Assembly (NCBI GenBank): GCA_018262505.1
Contig: JAGSYV010000014.1
Location: 1 to 40,863, forward strand
Direction: 5' to 3'
Origin: Pseudomonadota bacterium
GTDB taxonomy: Bacteria > Pseudomonadota > Alphaproteobacteria > Rhizobiales > Pleomorphomonadaceae
Length of the DNA stretch: 40,863 bases
Positions 16,035-24,706 of this stretch are shown one piece after another. Made by a program: the position numbers and the translations under genes. The notes under the pieces were generated by a model. The model had not been told where the DNA came from and did not search any database. It saw only the letters and a program-made list of their open reading frames with translations. Numbering within the stretch: position 1 is the first letter of the stretch; each line of letters opens with the position of its first letter.

Positions 16035-18407
16035 ATGACCCTCGTTTACAAAGACCCCAGCAAGCCGATCGCCGATCGCGTCGCCGATCTCCTCAGCCGC
16101 ATGACCATCGACGAGAAGATCGCCCAGATGCATGCGATGTGGCTGGTGCTCGACGAGCACGGTAGGCACCGCCCGCGCACCGAGGACGCCTTCATCGGCC
16201 AGTCCGACGAGACGACGCTGACCGACATGCTCAGGAAGGGCCTGGGACAGATCACCCGGCCGCTCGGCACCCGCTCGGTCGACCCGGCCGAGGGCGTTCG
16301 GGCGCTGAACAGCCTGCAGAAGTTCCTGGTCGAGGAAACCCGCCTCGGCATTCCGGCGATCAGCCACGAGGAATGCCTTTCGGGCATGATGGCGCGCGGC
16401 GCCACGCTGTTCCCGTCGTCGCTCGCCTATGGCGCCACCTTCAATCCCGAGCTGATCGAGGAAGTCGGCAAGATCATCGGCCAGGAGGTTCGCTCGCTCG
16501 GTGGCCATCAGGGCCTTGCGCCGGTGCTCGACGTCGCCCGCGACGCCCGCTGGGGCCGCACGGAGGAAACCTTCGGCGAAGATCCCTATCTCGTCGGCGT
16601 CATGGCCACCCGCTATGTGCGCGGCATGCAGGGGCCGAAGCGCGATTTCCTGGCGACGCTGAAGCACTACGCCGGCCATTCCTTCTCCGAAGGCGGCCGC
16701 AACCACGCGCCGATCCATCTCGGCTGGCGCGAGCTCAACGACATCTTCCTCTTGCCGTTCGAAATGGCGGTGAAAGAGGCCAACGCGGGGTCGGTGATGC
16801 CGGCCTATCATGACATCGACAACGAGCCGAGCCATGCGTCGAAGCACCTTCTCACCAAGGTGCTGCGCGAGGACTGGGGCTTCGACGGCCTGGTCGTCGC
16901 CGACTATATCGGCGTCAGCCTGCTCTACCAGCACCATGGCATCGCCGCCAACCAGGCCGAGGCAGCGGCGCTCAGCTTCAACGCCGGTCTCGACATCGAG
17001 CTGCCGGGCGAGGACTGCGCCACCCATCTCCGCGAAGCGCTCGACCGGGGCCTCATCACCGTGGAGAAGATCGACGAGATCGTCCGGCGCGTGCTGACCG
17101 AGAAGTTCCGCTTGGGCATCTTCGAGAAGCCCTATACGGACGACAAGGCGATCCGCTTGCAGAGCCCGGCGGCGATCGAGCTGGCCCGCAAGGTGGCCGA
17201 GCAGTCGGTGACCATTCTCTCCAACAATGGCATCCTGCCGCTGGATCCGAAGAAAAAGGTGGCGATGATCGGCCCCTCGGCCGACGATCCGCTGGCGCTC
17301 CTCGGCGACTATTCCTTCCCGGTGCACCTGATCCTGTCGGATTCCAACGAGAGCGCCGCCACGGTGGTGACGCCGCGCGCCGCCTTCCAGGCCGCCGCCG
17401 GCAACGCCAACCTGATCTATGCCCGCGGCTGCAACATCCTCGACGAGCGCAAGGCCGGCGCGCCGGTGTTCCCCGGCGATGTCGACGACACCTCGGTGAT
17501 CAAGCAGGTGTCGACGGTGTCGACACGCACCGACATGATCGCCGATGCCGTCGAGGCGGCGAAGGCGGCCGATGTGGCCATCGTTTGCGTCGGCGACCTC
17601 TCCGGCATCTTCCAGACCGGCACGGTGGGCGAGGGCTCGGATGCCGATACGCTGGAGCTGCCGGGCATGCAGCAGCAACTGCTCGAGGCGGTGGTTGCCA
17701 CCGGCACGCCGGTGGTGGTGGTGCTGTCGGCTGGCCGCCAGTACAATCTTGGCGGCCTGGAAGACAAGGTGGCCGCCCAGGTGTGGACCTTCTTCGCTGG
17801 CCAGGAGGGCGGCAACGCGCTCTATGACGTGCTCTCGGGCAAGGTGGAGCCGTCGGGCCGCCTGACGCTGTCGGTGCCGCGCAATGTCGGCGCCGCCCCT
17901 TACTTCTACAATCACAAGCTCAAGAGTTCGGGCACGCCGATCGCCCGCCACTTCGGCAGCCAGTATCCGTTCGGCCACGGCCTCAGCTACACGACCTTCG
18001 AATTCGGGGGCATGAAGCTCGCCTCAAGCAAGGTGGACGTGGAGAAGGGCGAGATCGCGGTGAGCTTCACGGTGAAGAACACCGGCGCGCGCAAGGGCGT
18101 TGCCGTGCCGCAGCTCTACATCCGCGACGTTCTCGCCTCGGTGGTGCGGCCGGTCAAGGAGCTGAAGGCGTTCGGCCGCGTCGAACTCAAGCCGGGCGAG
18201 ACAAAGACGGTGACCTTCACCGTGCCGGTCGACATGCTGTGCTTCACCGGCCCCGAGGGTACTCGCATCGTCGAGCCGGGCGAGCACGAGCTGCAGCTCG
18301 GTGCTTCCAGCGCCGACATCCGCCTGAAAGCCAGGGTGGAAGTGACCGGCAAGACGCGCAAGCTGCCGCGCGACTGGCGGATGGAAAGCCAGTTCACCGT
18401 CGCCTGA
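16035..18407 (+). CDS. Glycoside hydrolase family 3 (beta-glucosidase / beta-xylosidase)
   Basis: A 790-residue GH3 enzyme. The N-terminal TIM barrel includes LFPSSLAYGATFNPELIEE, GLAPVLDVARDARWGRTEET, a KHYAGHS segment, and the nucleophile in GFDGLVVADYIGV (Asp290). The (alpha/beta)6 sandwich has NNGILPLDPKKKVAMIGPSA, and the C-terminal fibronectin III-like domain includes KNTGARKGVAVPQLYIRD. There is no signal peptide, so it should cut imported beta-linked oligosaccharides in the cytoplasm. It is the last gene of the transporter operon, 49 bp after the ATPase. Beta-xylosidase and beta-glucosidase activities cannot be separated from sequence alone. The ATG at 16035 follows a weak AAAGAG site. 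Confidence 0.93.
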   Translation: MTLVYKDPSKPIADRVADLLSRMTIDEKIAQMHAMWLVLDEHGRHRPRTEDAFIGQSDETTLTDMLRKGLGQITRPLGTRSVDPAEGVRALNSLQKFLVEETRLGIPAISHEECLSGMMARGATLFPSSLAYGATFNPELIEEVGKIIGQEVRSLGGHQGLAPVLDVARDARWGRTEETFGEDPYLVGVMATRYVRGMQGPKRDFLATLKHYAGHSFSEGGRNHAPIHLGWRELNDIFLLPFEMAVKEANAGSVMPAYHDIDNEPSHASKHLLTKVLREDWGFDGLVVADYIGVSLLYQHHGIAANQAEAAALSFNAGLDIELPGEDCATHLREALDRGLITVEKIDEIVRRVLTEKFRLGIFEKPYTDDKAIRLQSPAAIELARKVAEQSVTILSNNGILPLDPKKKVAMIGPSADDPLALLGDYSFPVHLILSDSNESAATVVTPRAAFQAAAGNANLIYARGCNILDERKAGAPVFPGDVDDTSVIKQVSTVSTRTDMIADAVEAAKAADVAIVCVGDLSGIFQTGTVGEGSDADTLELPGMQQQLLEAVVATGTPVVVVLSAGRQYNLGGLEDKVAAQVWTFFAGQEGGNALYDVLSGKVEPSGRLTLSVPRNVGAAPYFYNHKLKSSGTPIARHFGSQYPFGHGLSYTTFEFGGMKLASSKVDVEKGEIAVSFTVKNTGARKGVAVPQLYIRDVLASVVRPVKELKAFGRVELKPGETKTVTFTVPVDMLCFTGPEGTRIVEPGEHELQLGASSADIRLKARVEVTGKTRKLPRDWRMESQFTVA

Positions 18408-18429
18408 GGTAGGGCAGAAAAGTCACTCC

Positions 18430-18452
18430 GCCGGGGAGGAAAACTCCCCGGC
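18430..18452 (+). terminator. Hairpin after the GH3 gene, likely operon end
   Basis: Perfect stem GCCGGGGAG / CTCCCCGGC (9 bp) with loop GAAAA, 22 bp after the stop. There is no U tract, so it may stabilise the 3' end rather than terminate by itself. Confidence 0.55.
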
Positions 18453-18814
18453 ATGAGTTCCGCCTTGTCAATGAATCGTTTCGATAGGATAACAGAAGCG
18501 GAGGATTTCAGAATTTGAAGTGGGAGCGCGCGGCCGCGCCTCGTCCTTTTCCAGTTTCCGGCGGTGTTACTCCCGCGCTGCCGGAGAACGCGCGGACGCT
18601 TCCCACCCGCGCCTTACGCCCCCCGGCGTCGAATGCGAGGCGGACCTCCTTCCCGAGGCCGCCTCGCTGGCGTTTTGGGCGGTGAGTTTGGGGGAACACT
18701 TCGCCGTCGCTGGTCGGACGAGTTCAAGGAGCAAGGGATTGCCGCCGCTTTTGTTCCTGGCGTGAATGTAGCCGCGGCAGGGGCAGAACCAAAATCAGCG
18801 AACGATCCGTTTCA
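18453..18814. other. Intergenic interval without a supported gene
   Basis: The interval between the GH3 operon and the convergent cfa gene contains short open frames on both strands. None has a recognisable product or a ribosome site. I see no repeat shared with the rest of the window here. Confidence 0.4.
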
Positions 18815-20050
18815 TCAATGGCTGTCTGCGGCGTTGATGGTACCGCCGGGGGCGTTGTAGATGTAGTTGCGGGTCATGGGAACCGGGCGAGACCGATGGA
18901 CGATCTGGATCTGGAAAACGACCAGGTCCTCCCAAAGGAATGCTGCCTCCGCCACACTTAGGTAGAATTCCCACATCCGGCAAAATTGCTCGTCATAGAG
19001 TGCTGCCGCCTCATCTCGATGTGCCAGAAAGCGCTTCCGCCATTCGCGAAGTGTCAGGGCGTAATGGGTATGCAGCACCTCAACATCGGAAACGAGCAGT
19101 CCGGCGCGCTCGATCGCCGTCGTGATCTCCGAAAGCGCCGGGATGTAGCCGCCGGGGAAGATGTATTTGTTGATCCAGGGCGTGGTGAAGCCTGTTCCCG
19201 CCGCGCATCCGATCGTGTGCAAGAGCATCACGCCGTCGTCTGCGAGAAGACGTTTGCAGGTCCGGAAATAGGTGCCGAACGACGCGCGCCCGACATGCTC
19301 GAACATGCCGACGGAAACGATGCGATCGAACCGCCCCTCGACCGCCCGATAGTCCTGAAGCACGAAGACCGGCGGAACGGCCGCATGGGTCTTGCGTTCG
19401 CGTGCAAAAGCCAGTTGTTCCTCCGACAGCGTGATCCCGAGGACTGCTCCGGCGCCCGCCTCGGCGAGCGACACGCCGAGCCCTCCCCAACCGCAGCCGA
19501 TGTCGAGAACACGATTGCCCGGCCGCAGGTTCAGCTTCGCGAGAATATGCTGTTTCTTGGCCCGCTGGGCCTCTTCGAGCGTGCTGTCTGGCGTTTCGAA
19601 ATAGGCGCAAGAATATTGCCGATCGGCATCGAGGAACAGATCGTAGAGCCGTCCGTCCAAGTCATAGTGATGGGCGACATTGCGGCGCGAGCGCGACGCC
19701 CAATTGGGAAGTCGCACATGCGAGAGCAACTCCCGAAGGCGATCGATGAATTGCGTCACGCCGGAATGAGTGGTGTTTTGTCCTTCACGCAGACACATGG
19801 ACAGGAAGTCCACGAGTTGCCCCTGCTCGACCGTCAGCCGCTCGTCCATATAGAGCTCGCCGAGGCGCATATCAGGATCCGTGATCAGGGCCAACGTTGC
19901 CCGCCAGTCGGCAAGGCGCACGACAACGGGATCACCGGTACCATCGCCAAAGCCGAGGCGCGTCCCTGCCGGCGAGATTACCGTCAGATCGCCACGTGTG
20001 ACGATGCTGGAGAAGACACGCTTCAGGATGAAGTCCAGAAAGTTCACCAC
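18815..20050 (-). CDS. cfa: Cyclopropane-fatty-acyl-phospholipid synthase family protein
   Basis: A 411-residue SAM-dependent enzyme that adds a methylene bridge to unsaturated acyl chains of membrane phospholipids. The N-terminal domain includes the L-G-E-x-Y-M motif (RLGELYMDERLTV). The catalytic domain has NVAHHYDLDGRLYDLFLD, the family motif YSCAYF (residues 146-151), SAM motif VLDIGCGWGG (181-190), FEHVG and TPWINKYIFPGGYIP. Length agrees with alphaproteobacterial members (about 400-420). It is monocistronic. The upstream gap holds a decayed HTH remnant, and I see no promoter I would defend. Confidence 0.93.
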   Translation of the reverse strand: MVNFLDFILKRVFSSIVTRGDLTVISPAGTRLGFGDGTGDPVVVRLADWRATLALITDPDMRLGELYMDERLTVEQGQLVDFLSMCLREGQNTTHSGVTQFIDRLRELLSHVRLPNWASRSRRNVAHHYDLDGRLYDLFLDADRQYSCAYFETPDSTLEEAQRAKKQHILAKLNLRPGNRVLDIGCGWGGLGVSLAEAGAGAVLGITLSEEQLAFARERKTHAAVPPVFVLQDYRAVEGRFDRIVSVGMFEHVGRASFGTYFRTCKRLLADDGVMLLHTIGCAAGTGFTTPWINKYIFPGGYIPALSEITTAIERAGLLVSDVEVLHTHYALTLREWRKRFLAHRDEAAALYDEQFCRMWEFYLSVAEAAFLWEDLVVFQIQIVHRSRPVPMTRNYIYNAPGGTINAADSH

Positions 20051-20066
20051 GAACTTGCTCCTCCGT

Positions 20067-20192
20067 TCAATCCAACAACACGTGACACTCGATTGCGAAC
20101 TTTTTCAGCCAGTGCCAAAGGCGGCGTTTGTTGATGTCCAAGAGTTCCGCTGCACGCACTCCGCCGGCTTCCTGATCCTGGCGCACACGATC
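20067..20192 (-). pseudogene. Remnant of a Fis-type (HTH_8) C-terminus of an NtrC-family regulator
   Basis: Minus-strand translation gives AGGVRAAELLDINKRRLWHW followed by LKKFAIE and a stop soon after. This matches the end of sigma-54 activators, where 'G-N-x-x-x-A-A-x-L-L-G-I-x-R-x-T-L-x-x-K-L-K-x-x-G-I' is the DNA-binding helix pair. No AAA+ domain precedes it; upstream sequence in this frame is unrelated. Gly-to-Asp and Thr-to-Arg changes suggest decay. Only about 40 residues remain. Confidence 0.5.
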
Positions 20193-20391
20193 AATATTGC
20201 CGCGACTTTTACCGGACGCGTACCGCGCTTCTGGCCTCCGATGATGGCCGATTGCTATCCGGCGAAGCCGCCATTCTGGGTCAGCTTGTCCAAACCTCCC
20301 CAAAAACAATCACTAAGGGGAAACACGCAGACGCGGTGGTCCCGTCGCCGATTGGGCCGATCACGGCATGTTGAGAATCATACTCACGTAA

Positions 20392-20409
20392 CCGTCACCC
20401 AACTGTCAT
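20392..20409 (+). promoter_or_regulatory. Pho box (PhoB binding site) upstream of pstS
   Basis: CCGTCACCCAACTGTCAT is two 7-bp direct repeats (CCGTCAC, CTGTCAT) spaced 11 bp apart, as in the PhoB consensus CTGTCAT-N4-CTGTCAT. A third, weaker unit TACTCAC lies another 11 bp upstream (20381-20387), giving three units on one face of the helix. It sits 79 bp before the pstS start. Confidence 0.85.
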
Positions 20410-20487
20410 GCAACGGGCTTAGCCGACGTTTGTCGAACCAAGCTGGCTCCCTCCGGGCCGGTCAAGAAGCACCTTGGGAGAGACGAC

Positions 20488-21543
20488 GTGACTGTATTCA
20501 AGAAACTCCTCGCGACGACCGCCACTGGCCTTGCCGGGCTTCTGCTGGCAACCGTCGTTCAGGCTGCCGACATTTCCGGCGCCGGCTCGAGCTTCATCTA
20601 TCCGGTGTTCTCCAAGTGGGGCGCTGCCTACAAGGAAAAGACCGGCGTAGCCCTCAATTATCAGTCGATCGGCTCCGGTGGCGGCATCAAGCAGGTGGAA
20701 GCCGGCACCGTTACCTTCGGCGCGTCCGACAAGCCGCTTTCCGATGACGAGCTGGCCAAGAACGGCATGATCCAGTTCCCGATGGTGATGGGCGGCATCG
20801 TTCCGATGTACAACATCGATGGCGTCAACCCCGGCGAATTGGTTCTCGACGGCCAGACGCTGGTCCATATCTTCGACGGCACCATCACCAGCTGGAACGA
20901 CCCGGCGATCGCCGCCCTCAACAAGGGCCTGAAGCTGCCGGCCCAGGCGATCGTCGTCGTTCACCGCTCGGACGGTTCGGGCACCACCTTCAATTTCACC
21001 GACTACCTCTCGAAGATCTCGCCCGAGTGGAAGGACAAGATCGGCGCCGACACCGCCGTCGAGTGGCCCGTCGGGCTTGGCGCCAAGGGCTCGGAAGGCG
21101 TGGCCAACACGGTCAAGCAGACCGCCGGCGCCATCGGCTACAACGAGTATGCCTATATCGTGCAGAACAAGCTGGGCTTTGCCAAGTTGGTCAACGCCGC
21201 CGGCAAGGTGGTGACGCCGTCGCTCGACACCTTCGGGTCCGCCGCCTCGAACGCCGACTGGGCCGGCGCCAAGAACTTCCACGTCGTCATCACCAACCAG
21301 CCGGGCGATGCCAGCTGGCCGATCGCCGCCTCGACCTGGGTGATCATCCACACCGACGCGAGCAAGGACCCGGACGCCTACAAGGGCGCGCTGACCTTCT
21401 TCGACTGGATCTACAAGAACGGCAAGCAAGACGCCGCCGCGCTTGATTATGTCGCCATTCCGGACAACGTCTCCAAGCTTGTCGAGAGTTCGTGGTCGGC
21501 GGTCAAGGCCGGCGACCAGCCTGCGTTCACCGCAATGCAGTGA
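20488..21543 (+). CDS. pstS: Phosphate ABC transporter substrate-binding protein
   Basis: A 351-residue periplasmic phosphate-binding protein. The signal peptide is [20 protein letters not shown] then ATVVQA, cleaved before [10 protein letters not shown]. Ligand-binding segments are all present: [34 protein letters not shown], and [16 protein letters not shown]. Phosphate would be held by the Ser/Thr/Asp/Arg set in these loops. The start is GTG at 20488 with GGGAG upstream. It is first in pstSCAB and sits behind a Pho box, so induction under phosphate limitation is expected. Confidence 0.96.
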   Translation: MTVFKKLLATTATGLAGLLLATVVQAADISGAGSSFIYPVFSKWGAAYKEKTGVALNYQSIGSGGGIKQVEAGTVTFGASDKPLSDDELAKNGMIQFPMVMGGIVPMYNIDGVNPGELVLDGQTLVHIFDGTITSWNDPAIAALNKGLKLPAQAIVVVHRSDGSGTTFNFTDYLSKISPEWKDKIGADTAVEWPVGLGAKGSEGVANTVKQTAGAIGYNEYAYIVQNKLGFAKLVNAAGKVVTPSLDTFGSAASNADWAGAKNFHVVITNQPGDASWPIAASTWVIIHTDASKDPDAYKGALTFFDWIYKNGKQDAAALDYVAIPDNVSKLVESSWSAVKAGDQPAFTAMQ

Positions 21544-21636
21544 TCTTCTCGTTCGAGAAGAGCATTGCTTCGGCGGGTGGAGGCACGGGCTTCACCCGCC
21601 GATTTCGTTTGAGATCCTCGAGTCAAAGGCGCGCCA

Positions 21637-22650
21637 TTGAAGACGTCCGACGCTTCCGATGACATCGCCGCCGATGGCCCCGCCGTGCCCGGCCCGGAAG
21701 CGGTGGCCGACCGGTCGCCTCGCCGTCATCAGGCTCGAACCAAATTCGGCGATCGGCTTTTCATTCTGCTGAGCCGAGGCTCCGCCTCGCTGGTGGTCGT
21801 CGTTCTCGGCGGCGTGCTGGTGACGCTCGCCCTCGGCGCTTTGCCGGCATTCAGGGAATTCGGCCCCGCCTTCGTCTGGGCCGACCGCTGGAGCCCGGCC
21901 AAGGATATCTTCAGCGCCGCCGCGCCGATTTACGGAACGCTGGTCACCTCGGCGATTGCCATGGTGATCGCCGTGCCGCTGTCGTTCGGCATCGCCATCT
22001 TCCTGACCGAGCTCTGCCCGGCGCCGCTGCGGCGTCCGATCGGCGTCGCCATCGAGCTGCTCGCCGGCATTCCCAGCATCATCTACGGCCTGTGGGGCTT
22101 CTTCGTTCTGGCGCCGCTAATGCAGAGCTTCGTCCAGCCGGCGCTCATTGGCACCCTCGGCAATCTGCCCGGCATCGGCCTGCTGTTCAGAGGCGCGCCC
22201 TATGGCGTCGGCATGCTGACCGCCGGCGTGGTGCTGGCGATCATGGCGCTGCCTTTCATCACGGCGGTGACGCGCGACGTGTTCGCCACCGTGCCGGCCA
22301 TGCTGCGCGAGTCGGCCTATGGCGTCGGCATGACCACCTGGGAGGTGGTTCGCTACATCGTCATTCCCTATTGCCGCATCGGTCTGGTGGGCGGCATCAT
22401 GCTGGGTCTCGGCCGGGCGCTGGGCGAAACCATGGCCGTCACCTTCGTCATCGGCAACTCGCATCGGATCGCGGCCTCGCTGATGGCGCCGGCGACCACC
22501 ATCTCGGCGTCGATCGCCAATGAATTCACCGAGGCGACGACGCCGCTCTACACCGCGAGCCTGATCGCCCTCGGACTGATCCTGTCGGCCATCACCTTCA
22601 TCGTCCTCGGGCTTGCCAAGTGGATGATCCAGCGCTCCAAGCTTCATTGA
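21637..22650 (+). CDS. pstC: Phosphate ABC transporter permease PstC
   Basis: A 337-residue inner-membrane permease. Family segments include ELLAGIPSIIYGLWGFFVLA and the EAA-like loop in AMLRESAYGVGMTTWEVVRY, then GRALGETMAVTFVIGN. The start is a TTG at 21637, with AAAGG 7 nt upstream; no in-frame ATG lies before the first helix, so an unusual start is needed. The cytoplasmic N-terminus of about 40 residues is charged. It follows pstS by 93 bp. Confidence 0.94.
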   Translation: MKTSDASDDIAADGPAVPGPEAVADRSPRRHQARTKFGDRLFILLSRGSASLVVVVLGGVLVTLALGALPAFREFGPAFVWADRWSPAKDIFSAAAPIYGTLVTSAIAMVIAVPLSFGIAIFLTELCPAPLRRPIGVAIELLAGIPSIIYGLWGFFVLAPLMQSFVQPALIGTLGNLPGIGLLFRGAPYGVGMLTAGVVLAIMALPFITAVTRDVFATVPAMLRESAYGVGMTTWEVVRYIVIPYCRIGLVGGIMLGLGRALGETMAVTFVIGNSHRIAASLMAPATTISASIANEFTEATTPLYTASLIALGLILSAITFIVLGLAKWMIQRSKLH

Positions 22651-22661
22651 CGAGGTTGCCG

Positions 22662-23498
22662 ATGTCCCGCCTTTCCCGTCGACGCTGGACCAGCCGCATC
22701 GCCATGATCCTGTCGATGGCCGCCACGCTGTTCGGCCTGGTCATCCTCGCCGCCATCCTGTGGACGCTGCTGAGCCGTGGCGTCGCAGCCCTCAGCCCCA
22801 ATCTGTTCGTGCTGGATACGCCGCCGCCCGGGGTGGCAGGCGGGCTGGCCAATGCGCTTTACGGCTCCGCCGTCATGACGCTGCTGGCGCTGGCGATCGC
22901 CGCGCCGCTGGGCGTCATGGCCGGCACGGCGCTGGCCGAATTCTCCGGCAGGTCGCGGATCGCCGCCGCCGCCGGCTTCCTCAACGACGTGCTGCTCTCG
23001 GCGCCCTCCATCGTGATCGGCCTGTTCGTCTACACCGCGATGGTGGTGCCGATGGGGCATTTCTCGGCCTGGGCCGGCGCGATGTCGCTGGTCGTCATCG
23101 CCCTGCCGGTCATCGTCCGGACCACGCAGGACATGCTGCAGCTGGTGCCCGGCACGTTGCGCGAGGCGGCGATGGCGCTCGGCACGCCGCGTTGGCGCGC
23201 CGTCGTGTCGGTGGTCTGGCGCGCCGCCAGCAATGGCCTGATCACCGGCATTCTGCTCGCCTACGCCCGCGTCGCCGGCGAGACGGCGCCGCTCTTGTTC
23301 ACCGCGCTCAGCAACCAATACTGGACGTCCGACATGAACGCGCCGATGGCGAGCCTGCCGGTGGTCATCTTCCAGTTCGCCATGAGTCCCTACGACGACT
23401 GGCAGCGGCTGGCCTGGGCGGGCGCCCTGATCATCACGCTGACCATTCTCGTCATCAACATTGGCGCCCGTGCGCTCGGCACCTCCAAACACTCCTGA
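22662..23498 (+). CDS. pstA: Phosphate ABC transporter permease PstA
   Basis: A 278-residue inner-membrane permease, partner of PstC. Landmarks are FLNDVLLSAPSIVIGLFVYT, the coupling loop TLREAAMALGTPRWRAVVSV, and ARVAGETAPLLFTALSNQYW. The ATG at 22662 lies 11 bp after the pstC stop with GAGGT upstream. Confidence 0.94.
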   Translation: MSRLSRRRWTSRIAMILSMAATLFGLVILAAILWTLLSRGVAALSPNLFVLDTPPPGVAGGLANALYGSAVMTLLALAIAAPLGVMAGTALAEFSGRSRIAAAAGFLNDVLLSAPSIVIGLFVYTAMVVPMGHFSAWAGAMSLVVIALPVIVRTTQDMLQLVPGTLREAAMALGTPRWRAVVSVVWRAASNGLITGILLAYARVAGETAPLLFTALSNQYWTSDMNAPMASLPVVIFQFAMSPYDDWQRLAWAGALIITLTILVINIGARALGTSKHS

Positions 23499-23510
23499 AG
23501 GACAGCCGTC

Positions 23511-24338
23511 ATGAACGACTTTCAGCCGGCCGACATCCATGCTTCCGACACGCGTCCGGCCGCCAGCCCGGCAGCCGGCAGACCGGTCAAGATCGAGGCG
23601 CGCGGCGTGAGCTTCTCCTATGGTGGCGGCGCCGATGTCCTGAAGGGCATCGATGTCGTCCTGCGCGACCGGACCGTCACGGCCTTCATCGGTCCGTCAG
23701 GCTGTGGGAAGTCGACGCTTCTGCGCATCTTCAACCGGATGTACGACCTCTACCCCGGCCAGACCGCGACCGGCGAGGTGCTGTTCGACGGCCGCAACAT
23801 CCTGTCGAAATCCGAAGATCTCGAGCACCTGAGGGCGCGCGTCGGCATGGTGTTCCAGAAGCCGACGCCCTTTCCGATGTCGATCTACGAGAACATCGCC
23901 TTCGGCATCCGCCTGCACGAGAAGCTCGACAAGGCCGAGCAGGACCTGCGCGTCGAGGCGGCCCTGCACAAGGCGGCGCTGTGGGGGGAGGTCAAGGACA
24001 AGCTTCACCAGAGCGGCCTCAGCCTGTCCGGTGGTCAGCAACAACGCCTCTGCATCGCCCGCGCCATCGCCATCCGACCGGATGTGCTGCTGCTCGACGA
24101 GCCGGCGTCGGCGCTCGATCCCATCTCGACCGCCAAGATCGAGGAGCTGATCGACGAGCTCCGTGCCGATTATTGCATCGCCATCGTTACCCACAACATG
24201 CAACAGGCGGTGCGCGTTTCCGAATACACCGCCTTCATGTATCTCGGCGAACTGATCGAGTTCGGTCCGACGGACGACATTTTCACCCGACCGGTGAGCC
24301 CGCGTACCCAGGACTATGTCACCGGTCGCTTCGGCTGA
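23511..24338 (+). CDS. pstB: Phosphate ABC transporter ATPase PstB
   Basis: A 275-residue ATPase. Walker A is GPSGCGKST (residues 61-69), followed by the PstB-typical [13 protein letters not shown] and [20 protein letters not shown]. The signature is LSGGQ (172-176), Walker B is VLLLDE (192-197), and the switch region is [20 protein letters not shown]. It ends TGRFG, as most PstB proteins do. It starts 12 bp after pstA. The usual next gene, phoU, is not present in the following 2.7 kb. Confidence 0.96.
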   Translation: MNDFQPADIHASDTRPAASPAAGRPVKIEARGVSFSYGGGADVLKGIDVVLRDRTVTAFIGPSGCGKSTLLRIFNRMYDLYPGQTATGEVLFDGRNILSKSEDLEHLRARVGMVFQKPTPFPMSIYENIAFGIRLHEKLDKAEQDLRVEAALHKAALWGEVKDKLHQSGLSLSGGQQQRLCIARAIAIRPDVLLLDEPASALDPISTAKIEELIDELRADYCIAIVTHNMQQAVRVSEYTAFMYLGELIEFGPTDDIFTRPVSPRTQDYVTGRFG

Positions 24339-24706
24339 GTCCGAAGGCACGGAGCCCGCGGCCGGCTTGCGCGCGGGAAAACGAAACTCACCTCATGTGG
24401 TGCCGGTCCAGCCGACCGTGCTTTCCTTCCCTTGCGTCTTGACGATCCTGTGCGCCCGCCTCTACCTGGGGTGGCGCCGTTCCGTCCTGCGTCAATATAT
24501 GGCGCCGGCGCGGGTCATCATGGCCTGTCGGCGACGACGGCGTGATCTGACCACTATTAATTGGCTAATTTACATCTTCGCCACGGTCTCGTTTATGAGA
24601 TTGTGATGATTAGGTTAGAAGTTCGCCTGCCTGTCCCGTCTGGTCGATGGTCGGGCCATGCTATTTCGAGTTCCGGTCTCTCTCCTGAAGCCCAGGTGGT
24701 TCCCGC
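24339..24706. other. Intergenic interval between pstB and the GT21 module
   Basis: No gene is supported. An AT-richer stretch (24551-24620) may hold a promoter. A TTGACG at 24439-24444 with CTACCT 17 bp on is a weak candidate. I searched for CTGTCAT-type Pho units on both strands and found none convincing, and there is no clear terminator after pstB, so read-through from the pst operon is possible. Confidence 0.4.

Noticed and set aside
15996..17978. A 660-codon open frame on the minus strand opposite the GH3 gene, rich in His, Arg, Gly and Asp
   Set aside because: It lies exactly antisense to a clearly recognisable GH3 enzyme. High GC at third positions suppresses stop codons in this opposite frame. 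No domain is recognisable.
24439..24467. A promoter or Pho box for the GT21 module
   Set aside because: TTGACG-17-CTACCT has a poor -10, and no pair of CTGTCAT-like units with 11-bp phasing was found. The evidence is too weak for a feature.
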